Shown: in pieces, positions 32,770 to 42,480 of the stretch
Layout of the letters: each line of letters starts with the position of its first letter
How positions within the stretch are numbered: position 1 is the stretch's first letter
NCBI GenBank assembly: GCA_030248215.1
Contig: JASANG010000437.1
Coordinates: forward strand, 45,385 to 109,384
Source: Enoplolaimus lenunculus
Lineage: Eukaryota > Nematoda > Enoplea > Enoplida > Thoracostomopsidae
Direction: 5' to 3'
Length of the DNA stretch: 64,000 bases
Made by a program: the position numbers and the translations under genes
The notes under the pieces: model-generated
Seen by the model: only the letters and a program-made list of their open reading frames with translations
Database searches by the model: none
Told to the model about the DNA's origin: nothing

Positions 32770-35264
32770 TGCGATGATGAGGGGGTGTAACTCGCGCCCC
32801 CCCGCCTTGGTTTTTGCTGCACTTAAATTGTGCGATAAAATTTTCTTGGTTGTTTTGTCTGTTTGTTGCATTATTGAGTGGTACATTGATGAAGTTTTAT
32901 TTCGTGGCGTTGTGTTAGGGTTTTTAAATTTAAATGCACTGAATACGTTTGCCCTTGGCACGAAGTATTGGGTGGTTTATACGGGGCAGGTGCCGGTTGA
33001 GGTTTATGGTTAAGGCAAAGTTTGTTAAATGTAAAAATTTGTATGGGAGATTGAAACCAGGGTGCAAGGCGGAACTGGATTATACCGGCATCGGCATCCC
33101 GGTTGCCTTGGCAGTATCCTATTTTAGATAGTTTCTGAAATGGGGTTTATATAAGCTACGTATGTCCCATGCAAATAGGAGCTGCGGAACGGTGTTTTTT
33201 CGAGTAAATGCATTAGAGTAGGTTTAAGCTTTAGAAAAATCTTTTACTTGGGCTTAAGCTTAGGAATTTGCTTATACTATTTTTTCGGCCCTGTTCGATG
33301 CGTTGGCCAATCTGCTAAAGACCGTTCGTTAATTTTTAGATATGCTATTTGTGAGGTTCCCCCCTTTCGGTAAATTACTAAATCGTTCCATATTCCCCTT
33401 TTCATATCTTTTTGTTGTTAGCTGCTGTTTGGTGGTGGTATGCATTTTGCTGTTGTGACTACGAAGAGCTTAAATGCACAGATTCACATGATGAAATGAA
33501 GGAAATTTGTATGAGTAGTTAATTTTCATTTTTTTTGTTGGGCAGTACTACCTGTTACAAGGGTGTGTGCGTGAAGGACGATGAAAAAAACCTAATATGG
33601 GTTTCAGTATTACCTTAGAGCAGAACCTATGTAATAGCTGCTGAGATTTAAATAGTTAGAAAAAATGCTTTTGCTTTAGTCGTCGCTGCTCCTAGTTCTG
33701 GTAAATTTGTTCCCCCATTAGTGTTGTAGTATTTTGGGCCTATTGGTGTTGTAATACCTCTTACTTAAAATTCGGGATAATTTGACATTTCGCAATTAAA
33801 TTTATAGTTGTTTTGAGTTTTGAATTGTGCTTAAATTTTGGGGTTCAATTGACAGGTTTCCGTAATAAATTAGGCCGGCGTTCTTGGACTACGGTACTGG
33901 TGTGAACGTCTCTTTTGGATCAAGGAAAACCATAATTGAAAATAGGATGTATTATTTAAGTATATTTTACTGGAGATCCCGCTATTCAGTAACTAGGAAA
34001 CTTAGTAATTCGGGGAATTATACACCTTTGAAAACTGTCCTTGGGAGTCAAAACAACACGATTTCTTGGAAATCTGTATTTTTAAAGGGCGGATATATTT
34101 TGAAATCGTGAAAACTTAGTCTAAACTGCAAAATTGTTAGATTTTAAGTGATTTTAAGTTCAAATGTTGGTTGAAAAACCTAACTTACTTACCAATTGAT
34201 CATACTTCTGGAATCTCTGTCTGAATTATTTGTGTAATCTTAGGTGAGTTCGTGTAAAATTTATAAATTTACAAAATAGTTGGGATTTTTTTGGGTGTTT
34301 TTGCATTTCTGAAATAATTTCGAGAATTATTCTGACCTTTCAATCAGAGCCTATATAAACCCAGAGTAAAACAACTTCGGGGCAGTTATTCAGGTGTGGG
34401 TACGGGCAAGTGCTGCCCGAATTTTTAATCTGTTTTACCGATTGGTTTAAGCTGTGTGCTTCTAATTGTTTGAGTTTGGCGCTACGCCGTGATATTTTTT
34501 CGATTACGCGAAAGGACAGAGTTAGTCCTATATTTTCTGATAATCTAGTAGTGTGATAAGTGTTTCTTGGTTATACTGCCCGCTTAAAGTAATAAGCGTA
34601 GTTTCCAGTGCATAGAGGTGCGGCCAAGCAAATTTTTGGTTGACGGCTGATTTTTTTGGAGATTTTTGGTTGAGATTAGAAGTAATTGCGCATGGCGAAT
34701 CATTGTACAATCCTTCTATAGGAGCCTTAAATTTCTTTTTCTAGATTTTTTTGTACTTATGTACAGCAACTTTCTGTGAATACAAATACTAGCATTGCGC
34801 GCCGACGTACATTTGTTGCGATCCTTTGAAAAATATTGAGAATTGTTTCAATATAATTTGGTGGTATATTTAGCTCGTTTTTTTGGAATATTGACAACAT
34901 AGAAGGATATTTGGTGCATGTACGATAATTAAGGGGAGTGTTAGCGGGAATCACTCGATAGTAGTATTATACATATTGTGTAAGTATTGGCGACTTTGTG
35001 ATCAATCCCTGTTGGGGGCCAATTTCGTTTCGAGTTTACTAATTGATATATCGGTATACCTTCGGGTATCAAGGCTATCTGTGATAATTATTAGTTGAGT
35101 TGTATACGTATTCCATTTTGGGCGTGGGAGGGATTTATTAGTGTGAATTATTTTGGGGCGTACGGTAGGTATATAGTAGACGGATTTGAGGTGTGCTCGT
35201 GTTTAGTAACTACGATCGCTTGAAGGCGTTCCCTGGAGTGCCGACTGGCATCGTAAACGTTACA
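32770..35264. mobile_element. Solo-LTR-like insertion in the Penelope-like copy
   Basis: A 2495-bp insertion, with ACTT on both sides (32766-32769 and 35265-35268). The uninterrupted plus-strand Penelope copy has a single ACTT at the matching place. The insert begins TG and ends CA, like an LTR. A TATATAAA box sits at about 34352 in plus orientation. No coding frame of note and no second terminal repeat are seen, so a solo LTR (family unknown, possibly Gypsy- or BEL-like by length) is the likeliest reading. It carries a nested CCTAAG element (33183-33310). It is younger than the Penelope pair. Fossil. Confidence 0.6.
33183..33310. repeat. CCTAAG/TTAGGC MITE-like copy nested in the LTR-like insert
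   Basis: Contains 'gcggaacggtg', 'aggtttaagctttag', 'gggcttaagcttaggaatttgcttatact' and the end 'cggccctgttcgatgcgttggcc'. Same family as 7615-7835. Confidence 0.6.
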
Positions 35265-36934
35265 ACTTTAATTGGAAAGTTATTTGTAGCAAATAAATTT
35301 CGAAGAAAACAAATTTCAGATTTAATGTTTGATACATCACTAGATATCTCAAAACATCTGAATAGAAGACAGAATATTAGGTTGGTTTTAAAATTCATAG
35401 GCATATATGAATTAAAATTTAGAATTTGGTTAGAATAAGTATTTTTCCGGTACATGCCGGTTGAAATACTACCATTTTCAGGGTTCCTTTGTACGTTTAC
35501 GTCCAGAAATGCTAACTTATTATCAGATTCAACTTCGGAAGTAAACTGAATTTTTGGGTGTTGTGAGTTAATAAAATCTAAGAATTTTTTACCATTTTCA
35601 ACCGAATTGAATATTGAAAATGTATCATCGACATATCGTTTATAGTAGATGGGTTTAAAATCGGCCGGGCAATTGTTCATGACATTTCTTTCGAATGCTA
35701 CCATGAAAATGTTGGCAAGGACGGGGCCCAATGGTGAGCCCATGGCCACCCCGTCTTGTTGTGAGTATACTTTGTTGCTAAAAATAAACTTTAGATTCAA
35801 CGTACACATTTTAATCGCCTTTAATAACAGATCAAGAGGGAAATCATTCGTGATACTGCCATTGACATACTCATTTTTGATGATGTCTAAGGTATCTTGG
35901 ATCGGAATATTCGTAAACAATGAAGATACATCGTACGAAATCATAGTTTTGTTTTTTACATTGAGTTTGCAGACGTCTTTGATGAATTCGAAAGACGATT
36001 GAACAGTATAAGGACCTATGCTCAATGGTTTGATAATTTTATCCACAAATTGTGCTAATTTGTGGCAAGCTGACGATATGGCCGACATTATCGGCCTAAT
36101 CGGAGCACCTTCCTTATGAATTTTAGGAAGGCCGTATAGTATAGGGGGTCTAGAGCCAGAAGGGTTTATGTCTCTGGCAATATCACGACTGATGGCGCCT
36201 CTTTTTAGGCACTCAGCAGTAAAAGACCTAACTTGGTCTTCAAAGTTGGCCGTTATTCTATACAGGTTATCTAAGTTTTCATTTATACATTTGAAAACTA
36301 AGGGATTGTCTAATATTTTGAGCATTTTAGAATTATAGTCACTTTTATCCATGACTACTAGGCCATTACCCTTATCGGGTTTAGCGATAATAATGTTACG
36401 GTCAGACGCTAATTCTTTTAGCGTACTAATTGTGTTTTTAGGTAGGTTAGGGGGGCTTTTGTACCTTTTAAGGTTATTAATGGCAGTTTCAATGCTACCT
36501 CTGAATCCACTAGTAAACGCATAGGGAAGAGAGTCCATTTTCGCCGCTTTCATTAAACGCGCCGCGAACAGCTCGCAGTCAACAATCAAGCGATTACTAT
36601 CAACTTTACTACGTGATGGAATAAAATTCGGACCATATGATAATGCTTTAATTTCAACATTAGTTAGTTGACGCCTAGAAATATTGGTAACCACACGAGT
36701 AGTATCTAAACGTTGATACCTGTTGTGCGATCTAAGAGATAGTTGCTCAAGTTTCTTCCGGTGTGTTTCCTGTACACGGTTTCTTTTAAATTCAATGATC
36801 CACCGGATATATGCACTAAGTACGAACCTATCCAGGTATTGAACATTAGAGTTAATCCAAGCATTGGATTTTAGTGCAATTTTTTGGAGGTTGGTTATTT
36901 TAGATTTTTTGGATTGAATTTTGCTGTTCAGCAT
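35210..36934 (-). CDS. Penelope-like element: reverse transcriptase part
   Basis: Open for about 555 codons up to the insertion point near 35269, plus a tail read from the inserted element. N-terminal region: VEIKALSYGPNFIPS and IIIAKPDKGNGLVVMDKSDY. RT blocks: RPIMSAISSACHKLAQF, SYDVSSLFTNIPI, YSQQDGVAMGSPLGPVLANI, the catalytic YKRYVDDTFSIF, KLAFLDVNVQR and a YRKNTYSNQILNF thumb-like block. These are characteristic of Penelope-like RTs. The plus-strand copy agrees closely over the shared part (37513 onward). Confidence 0.9.
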   Translation of the reverse strand: MLNSKIQSKKSKITNLQKIALKSNAWINSNVQYLDRFVLSAYIRWIIEFKRNRVQETHRKKLEQLSLRSHNRYQRLDTTRVVTNISRRQLTNVEIKALSYGPNFIPSRSKVDSNRLIVDCELFAARLMKAAKMDSLPYAFTSGFRGSIETAINNLKRYKSPPNLPKNTISTLKELASDRNIIIAKPDKGNGLVVMDKSDYNSKMLKILDNPLVFKCINENLDNLYRITANFEDQVRSFTAECLKRGAISRDIARDINPSGSRPPILYGLPKIHKEGAPIRPIMSAISSACHKLAQFVDKIIKPLSIGPYTVQSSFEFIKDVCKLNVKNKTMISYDVSSLFTNIPIQDTLDIIKNEYVNGSITNDFPLDLLLKAIKMCTLNLKFIFSNKVYSQQDGVAMGSPLGPVLANIFMVAFERNVMNNCPADFKPIYYKRYVDDTFSIFNSVENGKKFLDFINSQHPKIQFTSEVESDNKLAFLDVNVQRNPENGSISTGMYRKNTYSNQILNFNSYMPMNFKTNLIFCLLFRCFEISSDVSNIKSEICFLRNLFATNNFPIKVVTFTMPVGTPGNAFKRS

Positions 36935-36989
36935 TTTAAACAGGAAATTTCTATTTTTCCGGATTTTCCTATTTTTCCGGATTTTTTAC

Positions 36990-37512
36990 TTTTGAAAGGG
37001 GGGGGGAGAGAATCAATTTTTTTTAATTTTAGATTTTTTTTTTTTTTTTTTTTATATAATATTCTTTATTTAATTTTTTTTTTTCTTGTACCTTATTTAT
37101 TTAACTCGTTTATTCTTTATTCTATCACCTTTATTCATTGCTTGCTGATTTAAAATTTTTTTTTTCTTAAATTCATTTTTCTTATTCTTATACTATTCTT
37201 TTTATAACAATACACTACAAAATAAGAAACAACAAACAAAAAAAACAAAAAAAATAAAACAACAAAAAAAACTAAAAAATATATACATAAAAGTAAACTA
37301 GTAAAATCTCTTATCAGGAAATAAGGTAAAACTATTTAAATTATTAATTTTTTTTCTAATGTATAATATATAATTATATTTATTATTTAATTTTACTTTT
37401 ACTTCTCCTTTTTTGTAATCATTAAAATTACTTATCTATATATTTTTTATTTAATATACTCTTTCAAAAAAAAAAAAAAAAAAAAAAAAAAACAAAAAAA
37501 AAAAAAAAAAAA
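36990..37512. repeat. Poly(T)/poly(A) centre between the inverted Penelope-like copies
   Basis: Nearly pure A/T sequence: T-runs at 37015-37055 and A-runs at 37215-37270 and 37465-37511, the last ending exactly where the plus-strand copy begins. It is the spacer of a 7.5 kb palindrome. No gene. Confidence 0.75.
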
Positions 37513-39309
37513 TCTTTTACTGCTGAGTGTCTAAAAAGAGGCACCATCAGTCGTGATATTGCCAGAGACATAAACCCTTCTGGCTCTAGACCTCCTATAC
37601 TATATGGCCTTCCTAAAATTCATAAGGAAGGTGCTCCGGTTAGGCCGATAATGTCGGCCATATCGTCAGCTTGCCACAAATTAGCACAATTTGTGGATAA
37701 AATTATCAAACCATTGAGCATAGGTCCTTATACTGTTCAATCGTCTTTCGAATTCGTCAAAGACGTCTGCAAACTCAATGTAAAAAACAAAACTATGATT
37801 TCGTACGATGTATCTTCATTGTTTACGAATATTCCGATCCAAGATACCTTAGACATCATCAAAAATGAGTATGTCAATGGCAGTATCACGAATGATTTCC
37901 CTCTTGATCTGTTATTAAAGGCGATTAAAATGTGTACGTTGAATCTAAAGTTTATTTTTAGCAACAAAGTATACTCACAACAAGACGGGGTGGCCATGGG
38001 CTCACCATTGGGCCCCGTCCTTGCCAACATTTTCATGGTAGCATTCGAAAGAAATGTCATGAACAATTGCCCGGCCGATTTTAAACCCATCTACTATAAA
38101 CGATATGTCGATGATACATTTTCAATATTCAATTCGGTTGAAAATGGTAAAAAATTCTTAGATTTTATTAACTCACAAAACCCAAAAATTCAGTTTAGTT
38201 CTGAAGTTGAATCTGATAATAAGTTAGCATTTCTGGACGTAAACGTACAAAGGAACCCTGAAAATGGTAGTATTTCAACCGGCATTTACCGGAAAAATAC
38301 TTATTCTAACCAAATTCTAAATTTTAATTCATATATGCCTATGAATTTTAAAACCAACCTAATATCCTGTCTTCTATTCAGATGTTTTGAGATATCTAGT
38401 GATGTATCAAACATTAAATCTGAAATTTGTTTTCTTCGAAATTTATTTGCTACAAATAACTTTCCAATTAAAGTGATCAATCGTGTATTTGATTACTTTC
38501 TTGATAAAAAGTTAGGCACTCTGTCTCAATTTGATACATCTAAATGGCTATCAAATTCCGGTCTAACTAATAATTCTTCATTGTCCGAAAGAATTTCAGC
38601 TATTGCCGAAATTTCAACTTCCCAATTTTCTCAAAACACTGAAAATAATGCCAAAACGCCGCAGACAATCTCTGAACAAACTGTCTCAGCCGCATCATCA
38701 GCAGCAACGACATCAACAACAACCGCAACAACAACTCATGGAAATAGGTCCGAGCAGCCCACAAATTCAACCGAGGTACAGATTTTTACCTTAAAAATTC
38801 CTTTTCTAGGCAGCCATACATGTTTCTTGAAAAAGCAATTAAAAAAGAATTTTGCAGAATTTTTTCATTCTAGAAACATGGAGTTACGTATTGTCATATA
38901 TAATCATGACAAACTTAAATCTTTATTTAATTATAAAGATAGAATTCCCGTTCAATTATGCTCTGGAGTAGTTTACAAGTACACCTGTTCTAGCTGCCAG
39001 CTAGATTACGTTGGCTCAACGAGTCGACATTTATTTAAACGAATCTGCGAGCATAAACAAATATCAGACCGCACTCTACAAAGTACGGTTTCTAGCATAA
39101 AGTTAACGTCAGCAATTTCAAATCATTGTAGTTCTTCTGGACACAGATGCGACGTAGACGATTTTGAAATTGTTTCCTCGATTCAAAAACAATCCGTTCG
39201 TTCAATGGAAAACTTTGGCCTGCATGTTCTTGAGTCAATTCATATTAGAGACCTAAAACCGAAATTAAACATACAGAACCAAATGTATATGTTTGATATT
39301 TTCAAATAA
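37513..39309 (+). CDS. Penelope-like RT + GIY-YIG protein, N-terminally truncated
   Basis: One continuous frame of about 598 codons (first internal Met codon at 37651). RT blocks: RPIMSAISSACHKL, SYDVSSLFTNIP, GVAMGSPLGPVLANI, YKRYVDDTFSIF, AFLDVNVQRN. A linker rich in Ser/Thr follows (about codons 355-410). Then GIY-YIG nuclease: VVYKYTCSSCQLDYVGSTSR, ICEHK, and DLKPKLN. RT primes on nicked DNA and the nuclease makes the nick, by family knowledge. The N-terminal RT region seen in the minus copy is absent here, so this copy cannot be fully active alone. Confidence 0.88.
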   Translation, partial: SFTAECLKRGTISRDIARDINPSGSRPPILYGLPKIHKEGAPVRPIMSAISSACHKLAQFVDKIIKPLSIGPYTVQSSFEFVKDVCKLNVKNKTMISYDVSSLFTNIPIQDTLDIIKNEYVNGSITNDFPLDLLLKAIKMCTLNLKFIFSNKVYSQQDGVAMGSPLGPVLANIFMVAFERNVMNNCPADFKPIYYKRYVDDTFSIFNSVENGKKFLDFINSQNPKIQFSSEVESDNKLAFLDVNVQRNPENGSISTGIYRKNTYSNQILNFNSYMPMNFKTNLISCLLFRCFEISSDVSNIKSEICFLRNLFATNNFPIKVINRVFDYFLDKKLGTLSQFDTSKWLSNSGLTNNSSLSERISAIAEISTSQFSQNTENNAKTPQTISEQTVSAASSAATTSTTTATTTHGNRSEQPTNSTEVQIFTLKIPFLGSHTCFLKKQLKKNFAEFFHSRNMELRIVIYNHDKLKSLFNYKDRIPVQLCSGVVYKYTCSSCQLDYVGSTSRHLFKRICEHKQISDRTLQSTVSSIKLTSAISNHCSSSGHRCDVDDFEIVSSIQKQSVRSMENFGLHVLESIHIRDLKPKLNIQNQMYMFDIFK

Positions 39310-39358
39310 CCCAATTTCGCTACTGGTCAATTAATTTTGGACTGTTTCCGTTAATCAA
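37513..39358 (+). mobile_element. Penelope-like element, plus-strand copy (5'-truncated)
   Basis: Starts abruptly after an A-run at a point equal to the middle of the RT of the minus copy, and runs without a break through the GIY-YIG domain to a stop at 39309 and a shared 3' end at about 39358. 5' truncation is usual for Penelope-like retroelements. Very similar to the minus copy, with only isolated substitutions noted (e.g. FEFVKDV vs FEFIKDV, SSGHRC vs SSGQRC). Confidence 0.88.
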
Positions 39359-39359
39359 A

Positions 39360-39990
39360 TATATATATTATATATATATTTTATATATATATGAAATGTG
39401 ACATTTATGGACTCTAATAAGGGTTTAGGGACTCTATCACCTTACCGAAGTAACGCTGTATAGTTGTATATGAACAAAACGCCAGTGATGGAAAATGCTT
39501 TTGCGGCGTGGATAAGAATAGATCAAGTGTGAGTGATTATGGCTGGGTTTCCAAAATTATTCTAAGTATTTGCTTAATTTATTCTTAAGTTATTTTTCGT
39601 TGTCGACTTAATAAAGTAAATACTTCACGTTTTGCATCAAAAAACAGCGCTAAAGCAGACTGGGGTGTAGGTTCCTCCCAACGTTTAGGGTCGAGCCCGA
39701 TACTCGCGAGCTAAAGCGAGCGAAAAGCCAGACACATTTTGAAACATCGGCGGCTATAGGGTGGCGCCCCTTTAGGGGTGGGGGCCTCCCAAACGGGGGT
39801 AAAGGGGGTGGCTTCTCCGGCCCTGCAAACAAACAAGTGCCAAATTTGAACCAGTGTCATAACAAGGAAGCATTAACGTTAATTTATACTAAGAGGCCCG
39901 ATCAACCTATAATTTCAAGTTAGACCAAGGTTGAAACGCCTGAAATGATACTCCGTAGCACATCAAATTTACTCAGTTACTTTAAGTATT
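39360..39990. other. Repeat-derived, no gene
   Basis: 39360-39395 is a TATATA run. 39396-39430 is the MITE-T right part. 39545-39640 resembles the ACTTAAGT family ('tgggtttccaaaattattctaagtatttgctta'). 39650-39830 is a GC-richer stretch ('gcgcccctttaggggtgggggcctccc') of unknown origin. No open frame is supported. Confidence 0.4.
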
Positions 39991-40002
39991 TACTCAACAT
40001 GC

Positions 40003-40395
40003 TGCAGTGACACGAATAAGAGCGGGGACTGATATTTACTTGGCGTCTCCAGACAAGAACCGCCCTGTTATTCGGTTACGGACTGTTATTAATTTTTGAC
40101 TCACACTCCGCCACCGTTCGTTACAGATATATATCCGGTGCTGCAATTATCCGTTGAATTAAACGTTTGCTTGCATCAAAAGTTTGGTACTTTCAAAACT
40201 TAAGTACGCTTTAAAGTTTCGAACTCAACTTTAGTTGGGCCTGGAGTTAATGCTTTGCAATAAAAGGGCCAATTGACATTTATGGACTCTAATTAGGATT
40301 TAGGATCTCTATCTGCTAGCGGACTCTAATAGGAATACGGACTCCTATTGATTGGGGTTTAAAATGGGGACCCCCTCTTATTATATATCTTAACA
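40003..40395 (+). mobile_element. MITE-T copy, near full length
   Basis: Starts 'ctgcagtgacacgaataagagcgggg', passes through all family blocks (cgtctccag, gttattcggttacgg, gttacagatatatatccgg, gcatcaaaagttt, aacttaagtacgctttaaagtttcgaac, ggcctggagttaatg, gacatttatggactctaattagg, gactcctattgattgggg) and ends 'gaccccctcttattat'. About 390 bp, no coding. Confidence 0.7.
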
Positions 40396-40719
40396 CACAT
40401 GCTTAAGTATGAAGTCGAACTTAAGTAGGGTTTCTTATATTCCTTCACTACACATTTTTTCAGCTTTATTTAAGCCTACTACAAGTGTTTACCGTCTTCG
40501 ATAGACTAAAGCAACGTGATGCAAACATGAAGGGGCTTTAACGTCTTGTGGAAATTTTCTGGCGTTTATTTACTTCAACCACAAAGTAAAACCCTAGTGT
40601 TTACACAAATAATTTATTTCTAATTGGGTTCTCAGGAGAACTGCCGTCACCCAGAGTCCAAGCAACCCTTGGGACAGTAAAAAACCCCTAGTAAGCAATT
40701 CATTGAATGTAGTCTCAAA

Positions 40720-41135
40720 ACTTAAGTATGATTGAAAGATTCTAACTCAACATTATTTGTTCCTGTAGTCATTTATGCACTACAATTAGGGATAATTGAC
40801 ATTTTTATAGACTCTAAATAGGGTTTAGCGACTCGATCCGCTTACGCGCTGTTATTAGAGCTACGGACTCCTATTGATATATTACTGAAAACGTTGCCCT
40901 ACCTCATATTACCCTCCTCTTATTCGGGTCACTACTGTACAATTTATATTAAGAAACTAAACATTTTGTGCTATTAGATCCTCGATACAAGTCAGTTGTC
41001 GTTCAGTTGGACATCCACTGCAGCGGCAGCGCGTGTAAGTGAAGAATTAGGCAGGGTATACCATGTATATACCGATAAGTTTTATAAGATTCGAACCGCA
41101 GTGTAAAAATAAACCATAAAAACTTAATAACTCAT
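40720..41135 (+). repeat. MITE-T right half plus ~190 bp flank, duplicated at 52300-52715
   Basis: 40720-40948 is a MITE-T right half ending 'ctcttattcgggtcactactgtac'. The following ~190 bp ('aatttatattaagaaact.aacattttgtgctatt', 'gcgtgtaa..gtgaagaattaggcagg.tatacca.gtatataccgataag', 'gattcgaaccgca.tgtaaaaataaacc') are repeated after the corresponding MITE end at 52515. The flank is thus part of a larger repeat or a segmental duplicate. Confidence 0.75.
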
Positions 41136-41139
41136 TTTT

Positions 41140-42480
41140 TGTAAATGGTTCTCCGAAGAGCGGCCGTCAAGCTGAACTCGGACAATTTTTTGGGACTATA
41201 AAAACCCTCTAGTAAGCAATTCGTATTGTGACAGCGAAATTTTTAATCAAGTAAATTTATTCTGTGTTTTGCTTTTCTGGCATGAAAATCGCGTAAAATG
41301 CGTGGCTCTTGGAGGCAGACACTCCGTTTTGCTTGCGTTCCTTTGGAAATTGCTCTTGGTTCAGGGGGTAATCGCTACTATGAATGGAGAGTACAAAATT
41401 TGCACCTGAACTGAAAGTCCATTACCAGTTTAAATGTTCCCTGCTGTGTATTGCTTCCATTACACAGTCGGCGCAGTGCTGTTTGTTGCGGAAAAGGCGT
41501 AAGCAATGAATGCTAATGCTTGTCAGCCTGACGTCGGTCATGGTGATTTCAAAAGGCAAGTACGCACCTGATACCATACTTTGGCTCATGTATAGAACAG
41601 GGCCGGATCGTTTTCCTGCGGGGCTGTAATACAGTCAGTTTAAGCATTAGACTAACTTTTTTTGCTTAGGCTTAGGCTTTAGGAATATACCTAATACTGT
41701 GCCGCCCCTGTTCTTTACATTGGCCCATACTTTTAAGGTTTGTTCATCGTAAAGTTTACCAAAAATCTTAATATAGAAGAAGACTAAGGCACCAAATAAC
41801 AGAAAAAATGTGATACGAATAATATTTTGCCAAGAAATGAAAAACGTGAATTTAGATTTACGAACCAAACTACGATACACCTTGAAAAAAAACTCAAATG
41901 TCTTCATAGGAAAAATATCAGTCCGTACAAAACGGCTGTGGTATAAAAGGCGACCGTACAAAACATGGCTGTGTAAAAAGAGGCCGGTTTGCTTTTTCCT
42001 CGATACACGCATTACTGTTTTACATATACCTGTTATATGTTTCCCCTTATACTGCCATGAATCAAATAACCGTTCTTCAAGCAAGGCAACTTACATACTG
42101 ACGGTAGAAAATAGACGTTAGACGTTTATTTTTGATTATCGGTTTTATGTGTGTATTGTATTTCATTTGGGTTCGTTCCATTAGAGCAATTAACATTTAA
42201 AATATCCCACCATATAAAGGTGTAAAAGACAAAAATAGAAACACCTGTTGGGTGTGCTTAGATTCATTATCAAATGTATAAAAGTTGCATACAATTTGTA
42301 TATAAGTATTTTAACTTCATCTGTCGCTGAGTTTAAAAGCAATGCTTATTTAGCATCTTATTTCATAGCTATGCTATTGTTTTAGCAGGAAAGTATATCG
42401 GATTGCGTCAAATACGGTCTCGCCCGAGTTATCTATGACTGACTTTTAAGTGTTAGATTATAGCGACTGCGCGCTAAGAT
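41140..42480. other. No gene supported
   Basis: 41120-41220 repeats the 'gttctc.gaagagc.gccgtca..c.gag' and 'ccctctagtaagcaattc' blocks of 40620-40715. 41589-41730 is a CCTAAG element. The rest is AT-rich without a convincing open frame; the 145-codon minus-strand frame at 41647-42084 starts within the hexamer element and resembles no family. Confidence 0.4.
41589..41730. mobile_element. CCTAAG/TTAGGC MITE-like element copy
   Basis: Inverted ends 'atgtatagaacagggccgga' and 'gccgcccctgttctttacattggccc', inner 'gcttaggcttaggctttaggaatat'. About 140 bp. Confidence 0.65.

Larger units (their letters stand above)
31883..36950 (-). mobile_element. Penelope-like element, minus-strand copy (longer arm)
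   Basis: Encodes a reverse transcriptase followed by a GIY-YIG endonuclease, the defining pair of Penelope-like elements, which are telomerase-related retroelements distinct from LINEs and LTR elements. It is interrupted by another element at 32770-35264. The element's 3' end ('attaacggaaacagtcc' in plus-strand reading at about 31885) matches the end of the plus-strand copy at about 39355. The 5' boundary near 36950 is uncertain and AT-rich. Confidence 0.85.

Noticed and set aside
35649-36002. 117-codon plus-strand frame, repeated at 37737-38090 on the other strand
   Set aside because: Antisense shadow of the Penelope-like reverse transcriptase.
41647-42084. 145-codon minus-strand frame with a hydrophobic stretch
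   Set aside because: Begins in AT-rich DNA, ends in a hexamer element, matches no family and has no splice or codon support.
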